Below are positions 22,387-32,999 of a DNA stretch of 64,000 bases, piece by piece. Source of the DNA: Molossus alvarezi (lineage: Eukaryota > Chordata > Mammalia > Chiroptera > Molossidae). Each line of letters begins with the position of its first letter. Within the stretch, counting starts at the first letter, position 1. The notes under the pieces are model-generated. The model worked only from the letters and a program-made list of their open reading frames with translations. It had not been told where the DNA came from and ran no database searches. Made by a program: the position numbers and the translations under genes. The stretch lies in contig CM073885.1 of assembly GCA_037176705.1 (NCBI GenBank), positions 168,258,290 to 168,322,289 on the forward strand, given 5' to 3'.

Positions 22387-22606
22387 GGCCTGGCCAGTGT
22401 GGCTCAGTGGATTGGGCATTTTTCCATGGACTGAGAGGTCCCAATTCAATTCCCAGTCAGGTTACATACCTAGGTTGTGGGCTCAATCCCCAGTGGGGAG
22501 AGTGCAGGAGGTAGCCAATTGATGTGCTCTCTCACATTGATATTTCTATCTCTCTCTCCCTTCCTCTCTCTAACAAAAATAATAATAATAATAATTAATT
22601 AATTAA
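22387..22606 (+). mobile_element. Ves SINE, older copy
   Basis: Head, middle ('TGGGCTCAATCCCCAGTGGGG') and CT-rich tail are followed by an AAT/ATTA-rich tail. It lies in the ORF1 relic of the ancient L1. No clear target-site duplication is visible. Confidence 0.9.
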
Positions 22607-23279
22607 AATAATATATAACTAAAAGCATTAAAATAAATAAAGAAAAAAGAGATAGAAATTATAAAAAATAAATTCTGGAGCTCAAGAATTCAATGAATAA
22701 AACTTTTAAAATATGCAATAGAGAGAGCATCTACAACAGAGTAGATCATATAGAAGACAGAGTAAGTGATCTAATGATAAGAACTTTGAAATAACAAAAT
22801 CAGAGAACAAAAAAGAGTAAAAAAGCTTATATAATCTATGAATTCCATCAAATGTACAAACATTGAATAATCAGGTTTCCAGAAGGAGAAGAGAGGCAGA
22901 AGGAGACAGAAAGATTATTTAAAGAAATCATAACTGAGGATGTCCCAAACCCTGGGAGAATCTTGAACATCCACATTTCCAAAGCTAATAGATCATCCTA
23001 TCATCTCAATGTAAAAAGACTTTTTTAAGACACATTATAATGAAACTAAAAAAAATCAGAGATAAGGAGAGAATCCTAAAGCAACCAGAGGAAAGAAAGA
23101 TTGTAACCTACAAAGGAACCCCATGAAGCTATGAGTGGTTTTCTTAGCAGAAATGACAAGCCAGAAGACTGAAATAACATGTTCAAGGTGTTGAAGAAAA
23201 AAATTGCCAGCCAAGAATAATCTATCTAGCAAAGTTATCCTTCAGCTATGAAGAAGAAATAAAGATGTTCCCTTTTCCT

Positions 23280-23299
23280 GGGGGGGGGGGGGGGGGGGG
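23280..23299 (+). repeat. Run of 20 G
   Basis: An uninterrupted G20 lies in the L1 ORF1 3' area. A second impure G-run is at 23965-23983. Such runs are prone to slippage and sequencing error. Confidence 0.9.
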
Positions 23300-23643
23300 C
23301 AAGTGATTTTATTATCACTAAACTATGATCTGCAAGAAATGTTAAAAAGAGTTCTTCAAGCTGAAATCAAGAGACACTAAACAGAGACATAAGAACATAC
23401 AAAAGTATACAACACATTGGTATAATTCTGCAAAGGATGGTATGTTAACCACTTAACTGTAGTATAAAGGTTAAAGAAAAAGAATGCTAAAAAATAACTA
23501 TGGCTACTATAATTTGGTAATGAATACATATTATAAAACGAGGTAAATTGTGACACCAAAAACAAAATGTGGGGGAAGTTAAGAAGTAGATTTTTTTTTT
23601 AATGTGATTGAAATTAAATTATCAGCTTAAAATACACTGTTCT

Positions 23644-23880
23644 CCCTGGCTGGTTTGGCTCAGTGGTCCAGAGAGACTGGGGTTCAGTTCCTGCTAGCAG
23701 CGCGTACCTCGGTTGCAGTTTGTCCCCGGCCCTGGTTGGGTCGTGTGGGTGGCAGCCACTCGATGTGTCCCTTTCATGTCGATGTTTCTTTTTCTCTCTC
23801 TTCCTCTCTCTCTTCCTCTCTCCCTCCCACTCTCTGAACAAAAAATGGAAAAATGTCCTGGGGTGAGGATAAAAAACAAA
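23644..23880 (+). mobile_element. Ves SINE with internal head deletion
   Basis: A perfect 10-bp duplication ACACTGTTCT flanks it (23634-23643 and 23881-23890). About 20-30 bases are missing from the head just after GGCTCAGTGG, so the internal Pol III promoter spacing is altered. Tail ends 'GTGAGGATAAAAAACAAA'. Confidence 0.95.
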
Positions 23881-24783
23881 ACACTGTTCTATCTATAACA
23901 TGTTTTATGTAAATTTTATGGTAACCACAAGGCAAAAACGGAGAGCAAATTCACAAATGATTAAAAAAGGGGGGGGGAGGGGGGCAGAAAAACCATCATG
24001 GAAAATAACCAATTTACAAAGGTAGGCAGAAAGAGGAAGAAAGAAACTGTTGAAATACAAAATATCCAGAAAGCAAAGATGGCATTAGTAACCCCTTACA
24101 TATCAATAATTACATGTTAATGGGTTGATTTTGCCTATCAAAAAGCAGAGTTGTCAGATGGATGAAAAAACAAGACCCAACTATATGCTGCCTACAATGC
24201 ACTCATTTCAGTTTTAAAGACACACATAGGCTCAAAGTGAAGGGATGGACAAAGATATCCCATGCCAAAGGAAACCAAAAAAAAAAAAAAAAAAATTGGA
24301 GTAGCTATGCTCATACCAGACAAAAAATTGACTTTAAGCCAAAAGTGGTACGAGAGACAAAAAAAGTCATTGTATAATTATAAAGAGGTCAATTTGTCAA
24401 GAACATAGAACAGTCAAAATTAGTATGCATCCAACATTGGAGCACCAAAATATATTAAGCAAATAATAACAGATCTGAAGGCAGAAGTAGGCAACAATAT
24501 AACAATAGTAAGGAACTTCAATACCTTTCTTTCAGCAACGGAAAGATCATACAGACAGGAATTAAACAAGGAAACTTGGACTTAACCATACATTAGACCA
24601 CATGGACATAAATATTTTATAGAACATTCTATCCAATAGCAATAGAATACACATTCTTCTCATGTACATATTAAATATTCCTCAGGATAGATCATATAAT
24701 AAGATTTTTAAAATCAACAAATTTAAGAAGACTAAAATCATACTAAATCAAAGATGAAAACATTTTAATTTATCCTTCACTTT

Positions 24784-25015
24784 CTTTTTATTCTCACCCG
24801 AGGACATTTTTGCTTGTATCTTCAGAGTGAGTGGGAGAAAGAGAGGGAAGATGAGACAGAGAAAGAAACATCGATTTGAGAGAGACACAGCGAGTGGTTG
24901 CCACCCACAGGACACCACCAGGGCCAGGGACAAACATGCCCTTAGCAGAAACTGAACCCAGGACTCTCCGGTCTGTGGGCCGAAGCTCTAGCCGCTGGGC
25001 CAAACCAGCCAGGGC
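24784..25015 (-). mobile_element. Ves SINE, left member of a pair
   Basis: Full-length antisense copy. Its left flank TATCCTTCACTTT (24771-24783) and right flank TATCCTTCACTTTT (25016-25029) are a duplication shared with the next SINE. Confidence 0.95.
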
Positions 25016-25029
25016 TATCCTTCACTTTT

Positions 25030-25285
25030 TTTTTTTTTTTTTTTATCATCCTCACCCGAGGACCTTTTTCCATTTTTTGTTCAGGTAGAGTGGGAGGGAG
25101 AGAGAGGAACAGAGAAAGAGAGAAACATCGATGTGAAAGGGACACATCGAGTGGTCGCCACCCGCACAACCAACCAGGGCCGGGGACAAACTGCAACCGA
25201 GGTACATGCCCTTAGCGGGAACGGAACCCTGGTCTCTCCGGATCGCAGGCCGACGCTCTAACCGCTGAGCCAAACCGGCCAGGGC
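25030..25285 (-). mobile_element. Ves SINE, right member of a pair
   Basis: Full-length antisense copy, closer to consensus than its neighbour. Flanked by TATCCTTCACTTTT at 25016-25029 and 25286-25299. Both SINEs lie in the same direction and use the same target. Confidence 0.95.
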
Positions 25286-25299
25286 TATCCTTCACTTTT

Positions 25300-27518
25300 G
25301 AAGAATAATTCTAGTGCATACAGAACTCTAGGTTGGTGGGTTTTTTTCCTTTTGACACTTTAAATATTTCACTCTGCTCTTTTTTTGCTTGCATGGTTTC
25401 TGAGAAGTTGGATGTGATTCTTATTCTTATTTCTCTATAGGTAGTGTTTTTTGTTTGTTTGTGTGTTTGTTTTCTCCTCTGAAATCTTTGAAGATTTTTT
25501 AAATTTGTCTTTGGTTTTCTGCAGTTTGACTATCACATGCCTAGGTGATTCTGGTACTTATCCTGCTTGAAACTCTCTTAGCTTCCTGAATCTGTGGTCT
25601 TATGCATACCATTATTTTTAAAGGATCCTCAGCCATTATTACTTTAAACATTTCTTCTTTGTTCTTTCTTCCCCTCTGGTATTTCAATTTTTATGCCTTT
25701 TGAAGTTGTCCCAAAGTTCTTGGATATTCTGTTCTTTTTTCCACTATCTTTTCTCTGTGCATTTTACTTTGGGAAGTATTATTAACATATCTTTAAGATC
25801 ACTGATTCTTTGCTGGGCCTTGTCCAGTCTACTGAAGATCTCATCAAAAGCTTTCTTCATCTCTATTACTGTGTTTGTATTTCTAGCATTTCCTTTTGAT
25901 TCTTGGCGTTTTCATCTCTCTGCTGACATTATCCGTCTGTTCCTGCACATCGCACACCTTTACTCTTTGAGCCCTTAGTGTTGTGGCGCCAGAGAACCGA
26001 GGGACCACCAGAGCCAAATTAAAGCCAAATAGAGAGCAAAGCCAGCTGGCGACTGATCCCCAGTTCTCGGAGATCAGCTCTGACTTTCAGTGGTTTTTTT
26101 ATTTTATAGGGGTTTGTTACAAACTTCTGCAGCAGGCATTTCTTGTTGGCCTTGGGGAAGAGCAAGCAAGCACAGAAGCAGAGGCAGTCATCCATAAGCA
26201 GGAGGGAACAGAGGTGGGAGGGAGCTGAGGCGAAAGGGAACTGGGTGAACTGGGTCAGCGTACATCTATCCTGCTATTCATTTTATTTTCTAAGTTCTAA
26301 AAACTAACAAATTCGCTTAGAGGACATATTCATTTAGAGGAGTACCAGGCCAGCTGGTACTTCCTCAGTTTTCCTCTGAAAGCTTCATAGTTGGCCTTTT
26401 GTTTATTTAATCAGGACAAAGTGATAGGAGCAGGCCAGTGCATTAGCATCTTAATTATAGTTATTTTAAATTCCATGTCTGATAATTCCAAAATCTGTGT
26501 AATGTCTGAGTCTGGTTCTGATAGCTGTTTTGTCTTTTCAAATTTGATTTTTCTTTTTCTTTAAAATATGCTTTGTTATTTTTTGTTGTTGTTGAAAGCC
26601 AAACACAATATATTGGGTAATGGTAACAGAGGTAAGTAGATATGTAGTGTGAAGTTTTATGTGAACTTGGCTAAGAGTTGGGCTGTGTTTAATATTGGCT
26701 GTATCTGTAACTATCAGAGGCTTTACTATTCTGTAAAGTCCCTGTTTCTCTCTCCCCTGGTGCTTCAACCAAAGCCAGTGCCTTGCAGCTCTTTCAGCTG
26801 TAATTCCAGTTATCACTTTGCAGTCTTGTTGTTGTGTCTGTAAGGAATGGGGAAGAGCAAGGACTCTATAATCTTATGATTAAATCTCATTCTTTCAGTG
26901 GGCCTGTGTCCCTGAAACACAAATGTTTCTTAACTTTTGTTTTTCTACTATTAGTTGAGTCAGGAAGGCAGGGGATCCTGGAATTGGATAATTTCCCTTC
27001 CCTCAATGTGTTTAAGGCTCTGATAAAGTCTCTCTCCCTGAAGAGTAGGCCATTGTTATGGAGAATGCTCTACGTATATTTCAAAATAGTAATGTTCCTC
27101 CTCTCTTTGCCAGAAACATGAGATTTTCTTGGCTACTGACCAGGAGAATCTACTAGGGCTCCTGGAAATAAAATATGAAGAGTGTGACAGTCCCCCAAAG
27201 TTGTGGCCCCCAGTCTAACACTCTTATGCTAGTCCACACTCAGCCTTCAGCAACTTGTCAAAATGATCATTTCAGTGTTTCTACCAGTTGTGGCTCCATT
27301 AGCTTCTGCTCCAGTTAAGTTGATCTCAGCTGTGATTTTTTTTGTATTGACCAGTTTCTCCAGAGTTCAGGGTGGTAATTTGCCCTACAATCTCAATTCT
27401 GCAATGGGTCTAAGAAAAGTCATTGATTTTTTTCAGATTGTTTAGCTTATTACTTGCTGTAAGGATGGGAGTGAGGACTTTCAAGCCCTTTACTTATCAG
27501 AGGTGAAACTGGAAGCCA
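25300..27518 (-). mobile_element. Ancient L1 (L1M-type), ORF1 to 5' UTR, minus strand
   Basis: The antisense of an L1 ORF1 C-terminal region starts at about 25300 and runs through ORF1 to about 25970. The 5' UTR follows ('CCATGTCTGATAATTCCAAAATCTG', 'GTGGCTCCATTAGCTTCTGC', 'GTAAGGATGGGAGTGAGGAC', 'GAGGTGAAACTGGAAGCC'). It stops at the expected 5' end near 27518. It is split by a solo LTR at 25980-26441. Like its plus-strand neighbour it keeps the 5' end but lacks most of ORF2 and the 3' UTR. Confidence 0.75.
25980..26441 (-). repeat. Solo LTR of an endogenous retrovirus, inserted in L1
   Basis: About 460 bp begins TGTTGTGGCGCC and ends ...CCAGTGCA. It interrupts an L1 5' UTR whose two halves rejoin as 'CCCTTAG/CATCTTAATTATAG'. 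A 4-bp duplication TTAG flanks it, as for many class I ERVs. In minus orientation it shows a TATA-like CCCTATAAAATA followed by a region resembling R-U5 and ending in the ACA terminus. There is no internal retroviral sequence, so it is a solo LTR left by recombination. Family not named. Confidence 0.7.
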
Positions 27519-27890
27519 AACATTTGCTTTGCAAACCCCTGCTGGCCTGAAGGCTCTCGGCTCGGTGCTAAGACCGTGCTGAGGTGCGCACTGCCTGCCC
27601 TCATCGCCTTCCCTGGGCCTTACCCAGCGCGGTTCGGTCCTGGGGTGGGGTCATGCTCCTGCGGGGTGGCAAATAAAAGCAATGCTCACTCACCCCACCC
27701 CCAGCTAATCAGCCTGAAGAGAACTCCTCCACGAGGGGTTCGAGTTTCTCACGCTGCTCAGTGGGCAGAGCTTGTCCTGGGTTCATTAATGAGATTAGTG
27801 GGCATCTGTGCCCTTCCTTTTCAGCAACCAAGATGCTTTCCGCTCTCATATGACTTGGGGTCCCTCACCTAACACCCCTACACAGTGCAG
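27519..27890. other. GC-rich segment, unassigned
   Basis: Locally GC-rich DNA next to the L1 5' end, with AATAAA at about 27672. The 98-codon frame at 27576-27872 has no recognisable homology. It may be an unrecognised LTR, part of a longer L1 5' UTR, or unique sequence. Confidence 0.35.
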
Positions 27891-28990
27891 CAGTTCAAAC
27901 AATATTTAGGTTTAGATTTCTATTAACATGATTTTTAAAAGCCTCTAAGAACTCTCCAAGTAGAAAAAGTTAGAAAAACATCACTGATGTTCAACGGAAA
28001 GGTCACAAACAAGGGGCATTTTAAGAATGTATACGACTGAGATTTTGGGTGTCAAGGTTATGATAATTTTTTCAGCTTCCTGAGGCATAATGTAAGAAGG
28101 CTTAAGTAATAGAACCTAGCTACAAGTTAAAATAACTAAAAATATATTGAAATGTACACAAGATTGCATTAACTGAATGAGTCATCCAGAGAGTAATACT
28201 TAGAGGAAGCGGTAATTTCTTCAGTCTGGGAGTGGTCAGTAACATTAGATAATCGTCCAACCTCTTTTTAAGTCTCACTGCTAGCTTCTAGAAGAATCTA
28301 CCAAGAATGAGAGAATTTAAGTGGGTAAAGATGAGAGGTAACCCAGCATTTATTTGCCTTTATGTTCCCAAAGACTGTCAGACAAACTGGCTGTGTCAGC
28401 TCCATAACTGAATCCAGGCCTGTGTACACTAGGAGCTGTGTGATGGAGCCATTCATTCTGCTCAGGCCCAGGCAGCAGGTGACGGGGCAGTATGTTTTAT
28501 TCCCTGACCACTGGCCAGCCACACAACTCATTACAGAATTCAGAAGTCTTGTGGTTTTTATCTATAAAGTTGTGTGTTGGAGGTGCTCTGAGTTCTTATA
28601 AACTCATTTCATTTGTGTGCTAGGTAAATTGATTCAGGGAACCAGTTGGCAAAATCTATTATAAAAATCTTAGGCTGTTTACCACTGAAAAAAAAGTCAC
28701 CACGTTAAAGTCTTTGATAAGACCCGAGCTTCTGCTTTATTGCTTAATTTTTAAAAAATTAAATGACCATAAATTTTTATTGCTAGCATTACAAGGTGGT
28801 GTTTGGCCCTTTAAAGATATATGAACAATTCTGGCTCTGACTGTGGAGGAGGATCTCATTATCTTTATCCTTGTTAAAAATGAGATTTGAACTGCTGATA
28901 GAACAGAGGGAAATAAATTTATTGCTTTGATATCTCAAGATCCAGCCTAATTGTCACTCCATCTACAAAATACTCTGTCTCTTGACTCCT
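27891..28990. other. Unique non-coding DNA
   Basis: No exon or repeat recognised. Confidence 0.4.
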
Positions 28991-28999
28991 GTAGTATTT

Positions 29000-29160
29000 T
29001 TCATATTCTTCTATTGAATCATACCCTACTTCATTGTAACCGCCTTATAGGAATAAGTACCAAACTCCCCGGTTAGACAGTAAACACATTGACATACAGA
29101 TGGCCCTGTTCCCCACTGCACCGCCATGCCTAGCACCGTGCCTAGGAAAAGGCAGCAGTC
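29000..29160 (+). repeat. L2 3'-end fragment (probable)
   Basis: 'GGTTAGACAGTAAACACATTG...CCCTGTTCCCCACTGCACCGCCATGCCTAGCACCGTGCCTAGG' has the sense layout of an L2 3' end. Confidence 0.5.
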
Positions 29161-31541
29161 AGATAATTTGACTGAGTACTCTTGAACGTATCACTTCAAT
29201 TATTTGATTAAATTGGACACAGGTATTTAGCCCTCCCACATCTAAACCACTCACATGACTGAGTTGGCACAGAAATGGGAGATGTAGAGCTGGGAGTGGG
29301 CTCCCTGAGGACAGCCAGTGGTGGCGGAGAGTGTGGATGCCTCGAACCCTCTCCACAAAGCCATGTGGGAGTCCGAAGAGCTGTGTGATTATTTCTGGGC
29401 TATGTGTCCACACTTGATTTCATAGTTCCTTTTCTATCCTTCTTATTTTCCAAATTTTTCCAGAGAAAACCATCTTGTACTTTTATGATTGAACATGCAT
29501 ATTTTGATATAAAATAAAATAATATTTTTAAGGAACAAGGCTTGTAGGCTTAAATTATGGTGACCACTCGAAAGCCCTGCATGCCTCTATCATATCTTTT
29601 CTTCTGTCTTAAACTTTTGTAGGGGCCATAACCTAAATCAGCATGCAACTTCCCAAGGTGACTATTTTGAATGGGCAACACTCATTCATTATATACTTCA
29701 ATTAGAGAAAAAAAATGTTATAATATTTTGTAATCACAGTCTTGAAAACCATCTGGAGAAACCACCCTAATATATTTGAAACAGTAAGAGAGCAATGCAA
29801 AGCGATATTTAAAGTATTAAATTCATCGGTAATGACAGTGCTTATTAAAGACACTGAGCTTTGAGAGAAAATCCTGTAAAGATTTATTATTTCCTCCTTT
29901 GGGGCTTCGGGGCATCTCTACAGGTGTCTGAATGGAAATAAAAGTCTCCTGGACACGCTTTCTCGGATTCGGAGCTCAACAGGAGGTGTGCCGAAGAGCG
30001 CTCACATAGATTGTTTTCACCGGCATGTAACTATTCAACTTGTGAAATAAAAAAGGGGTTTGGGAAGGAATTACATAACTTACTTGTTATGTGGGAAGAC
30101 CACCATCTCTGTTCCTTGCCAAAATCAGAGTGACTCCCTTGTCTGAGACAGGTATGGGTTTTTTATCTGATGGATATTTCAGATAGGCAAAGCCGTCCTC
30201 TGCACTTACCGATCTTTACCCAAGGCAGTGCTGTGCAACACACACATACTACACAGACTGCACAGGCCAGGGCCACAGCTGTTTTTATCCCCAAAGTCTC
30301 AGCAGTGGAACTGAGCTGGCATTGCTCACTTGCCTTGCAGAGCAAACACAACGGGGGCTGTTTGTTTCCCTTGCCCAAAAGGTGGGGGTACAAACAGGTG
30401 ATTACAAAAGGGGCCACTGGTTTATTAATTCCCTTGGACATAAAAGTTGGGTACAGGTAATAGTCAATCTTAATTACATTGTTTCAATGGGCAGAAGCTC
30501 TGGATTCACTAAGAGCAACACAACCTTGGAGAGAAGAATTTTTCTGCCCAAGTGTTTGAAGTATTACATGTTTGTTTCACTAGTGGCAATACATACATAG
30601 CTGCAATGGAGGAAAGTTGCACCTGGGTGTAAGTGACAGGTAAGAGTCATGACTCACTAATTCTATTTGTTTCCACCGAGAAAGGAAAACAAATCATATG
30701 GAAAGTATTGGGGAAACAGGTCGGGGAGTGTACTGTGGACTGAGAAGGTGGAGAAAAGTTTCATGAAAGAAGTCATGAGATAAGTCAGTTATGAAGAATT
30801 TCAATAAATGATTAAGGTCCATGTTAAAGAACAAAACTTGTGTGCAAATATTTTTATAACAGGTTGAGTTTCTATGCCAGAAACCAGCTACCCCGTTATG
30901 AGATCCAAATATATGTTTGCAATTCTACGCTAGCTTTTGAAAAATAACAATGAACATAAATAATACTGCCTTTCTGGGAGAAGGGAGGAGATGCTGCATT
31001 TGTTAAATCTGCATCTTAAATGCACAAACACAAGAATCAAAAGGCTTTCATATGGTATACTAATCTGGTAAATATTAAATTACTATATACTTGCATACTA
31101 TGACTTTATGGTGTTTTTGATACTTATTTAATCTGTTGCTTAGATACAACAGACTTATTCTAGTTGACAGTTGTAGTTTCACCATTCTGAGCATATTAAT
31201 TTTAAAGTTGTGCTTACCTATGAAAGTTATTGACTAATGCCTAATGTATTTGTAGAAAATTCTCTTTTTGTGACTTCTCAGTTGCTGATCAAGATCAGTT
31301 TCTAAACATGATTTAGACTTTCTACCCATCCTCTCAAATCCCCAGAAGCACAGGGTTTCAATAACTGGGCTGTCTCACAATGCAATGTAATTCCAACTTC
31401 TCTAGAATATTCTTTCTCTCTTGGCATTTGAGTCTGGTGGTGTTGATGCCTTTAAAGAAAGTCTTCCAAAGGTGGAAAATCTATAATTTTATGACTGTCT
31501 ATATTCTAATCTTCTACAAAGGAAGCTAAAAGTATTTAGAT
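29161..31541. other. Unique non-coding DNA
   Basis: No exon, RNA gene or confident repeat recognised over 2.4 kb. Frames of 80-96 codons at 29159-29413 and 30163-30600 overlap on both strands and resemble nothing known. Confidence 0.4.
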
Positions 31542-31556
31542 ACTACTACCATTTTT

Positions 31557-31765
31557 CCCCTTTATTTATTTTAGAGAGAGAGAAAGGGAGAGGGAGAGAG
31601 AGATAGAAGCATCAATGAGAGAGAATATCAATTGGCTGCCTCCTGCATGCCTCCTACTGGGAATCAGGCCCACAACCTGGGCATGTGTCCTGACCGAGAA
31701 TCGAACTGGTGACCTCTTGGTGCATGGGTCAACATTCAACCACTGTGCCACACCAACAAGACGAC
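31557..31765 (-). mobile_element. Ves SINE, full length
   Basis: Antisense copy flanked by a perfect 15-bp duplication ACTACTACCATTTTT (31542-31556 and 31766-31780). The purine-rich tract at 31574-31603 is the antisense CT tail. Confidence 0.95.
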
Positions 31766-31780
31766 ACTACTACCATTTTT

Positions 31781-32439
31781 AAAAGGACTTTCAAACTCAT
31801 TGAATTAATCGTGTAATCGATACAAGTTACAGGTACAGATTTTCTGGAGCTAGGTCAGCACTAACAAACTAAAGTGAATACAATCAATTATGCACTGAAA
31901 TCCATCAGTGTGGTTGACTAAGAAAAATTTCAGTCTTCAAATCTTTCCATCACTTCTCACCTATTCAGTGCTCACCAATCATTTATCTGACATTCATATG
32001 AGCCTTTAAAAAAAATGTAAAATGTATTTCTTCATAGACCATACTACCTCTTTTTGTGGCAATTTTTGAAGAACTCAGTTACTAGGTTGGTTTTTGAGGG
32101 ATACTTGCTGGAAAGGGAGGTTCCCTCTGAATTGCATGTAAATCAAGCCAATAACTTGCACTGAAAACATTTTGAAGTGAAATGAACTTCCTTCATAAAG
32201 AGCTTGAGATGTAAATAAAGCAAGAAAGCTCTATATGCTTGAGCAAACAATAATTTCAAGGATTTTGCATCTCTAGTATAACATACCTTTTATTGTGGGA
32301 ATGTAGTGGGGGAATGTAGCTGGAAAATTTTTGTAAGGGGGAACTGAAGAACATTTTCTTCCCTACCAATCTTTTCTTCATGCTACCTAAAAGAGGGAGA
32401 ATTGCAGAAAGAATCATAGAAGAATAGAACTATAAATCT
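31781..32439. other. Unique non-coding DNA
   Basis: No gene or repeat recognised. Confidence 0.4.
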
Positions 32440-32530
32440 TAAAACATCATCTAGCACAAGCACCTGCAGATGAGAAAATTGAGGCCCAGAGAAGCTGCTA
32501 TGTAATCTAAATGGTAGTTTGGGGAAGGAC
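32440..32530 (+). repeat. MIR SINE fragment
   Basis: 'CAGATGAGAAAATTGAGGCCCAGAGAAG' is the conserved MIR core, with shorter flanking similarity. Confidence 0.6.
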
Positions 32531-32885
32531 CAAGCAGACCACTGGGACCTTAAGGAAAATCTACAGAAGCTTTTAACCTTTGATGAGGGTAAACCTGGAC
32601 TTGGGTTGAAGGTTAAAAAGTTGACAGAAAAGTTTTATCTCAAAGACACTTAATAGACCAGAAGGATCATGGTATCTTTCAAGTCAAGATGTAAAAGAAA
32701 AAGAAAAAAAAATCAAGGAAAGAGAAACTAAACAAGGATGACAATAGTTATGAAACATGGAAGATATCTAATTATGCCCTAGAATTGTTTACAGTGCAAA
32801 TTTGCTTTAAACTGGAATGTCAAGTAAGATTTAATAAAATAAGACCTTATGGACATAAAATATTTGTTAGAGAAAACTATTTTTC

Positions 32886-32917
32886 ACACACAAACACACA
32901 CATACACACACACACCA
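32886..32917. repeat. (CA)n microsatellite
   Basis: An imperfect CA repeat just upstream of an L1 insertion. Confidence 0.85.
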
Positions 32918-32999
32918 ATTAAGAACTAGACATTAGAGATCAAGGAGAAAAGGTCTGAGGATAGAGCTCAGCCTGGAATTTTCATCATCTTTCCTTTTA

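Larger units (their letters stand above)
21095..24770 (+). mobile_element. Ancient L1 (L1M-type): 5' UTR, ORF1, start of ORF2
   Basis: Plus-strand order is 5' end ('GGACATCAGCATGATGGC', about 21102), 5' UTR, ORF1 relic (about 22300-23260), inter-ORF region, then the endonuclease part of ORF2 (about 24090-24770). The frame at 24162-24377 reads 'QDPTICCLQCTHFSFKDTHR' and 'LKVKGWTKISHAKGNQ', clearly L1 endonuclease. The 3' half is missing. Two Ves copies split it. It is diverged with many stops and indels, therefore old. Loss of the 3' rather than the 5' end implies a later deletion. Confidence 0.75.

Noticed and set aside
24771..25299. Direct repeats that could suggest a CRISPR-like or satellite array
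   Set aside because: Each repeat is a SINE or its target-site duplication; there is no regular repeat-spacer unit and this is a mammalian genome.
32078..32100. 'ACTAGGTTGGTTTTTGAGGG', mariner-like start
   Set aside because: Only about ten bases agree with a mariner terminus, and no second inverted end was found.
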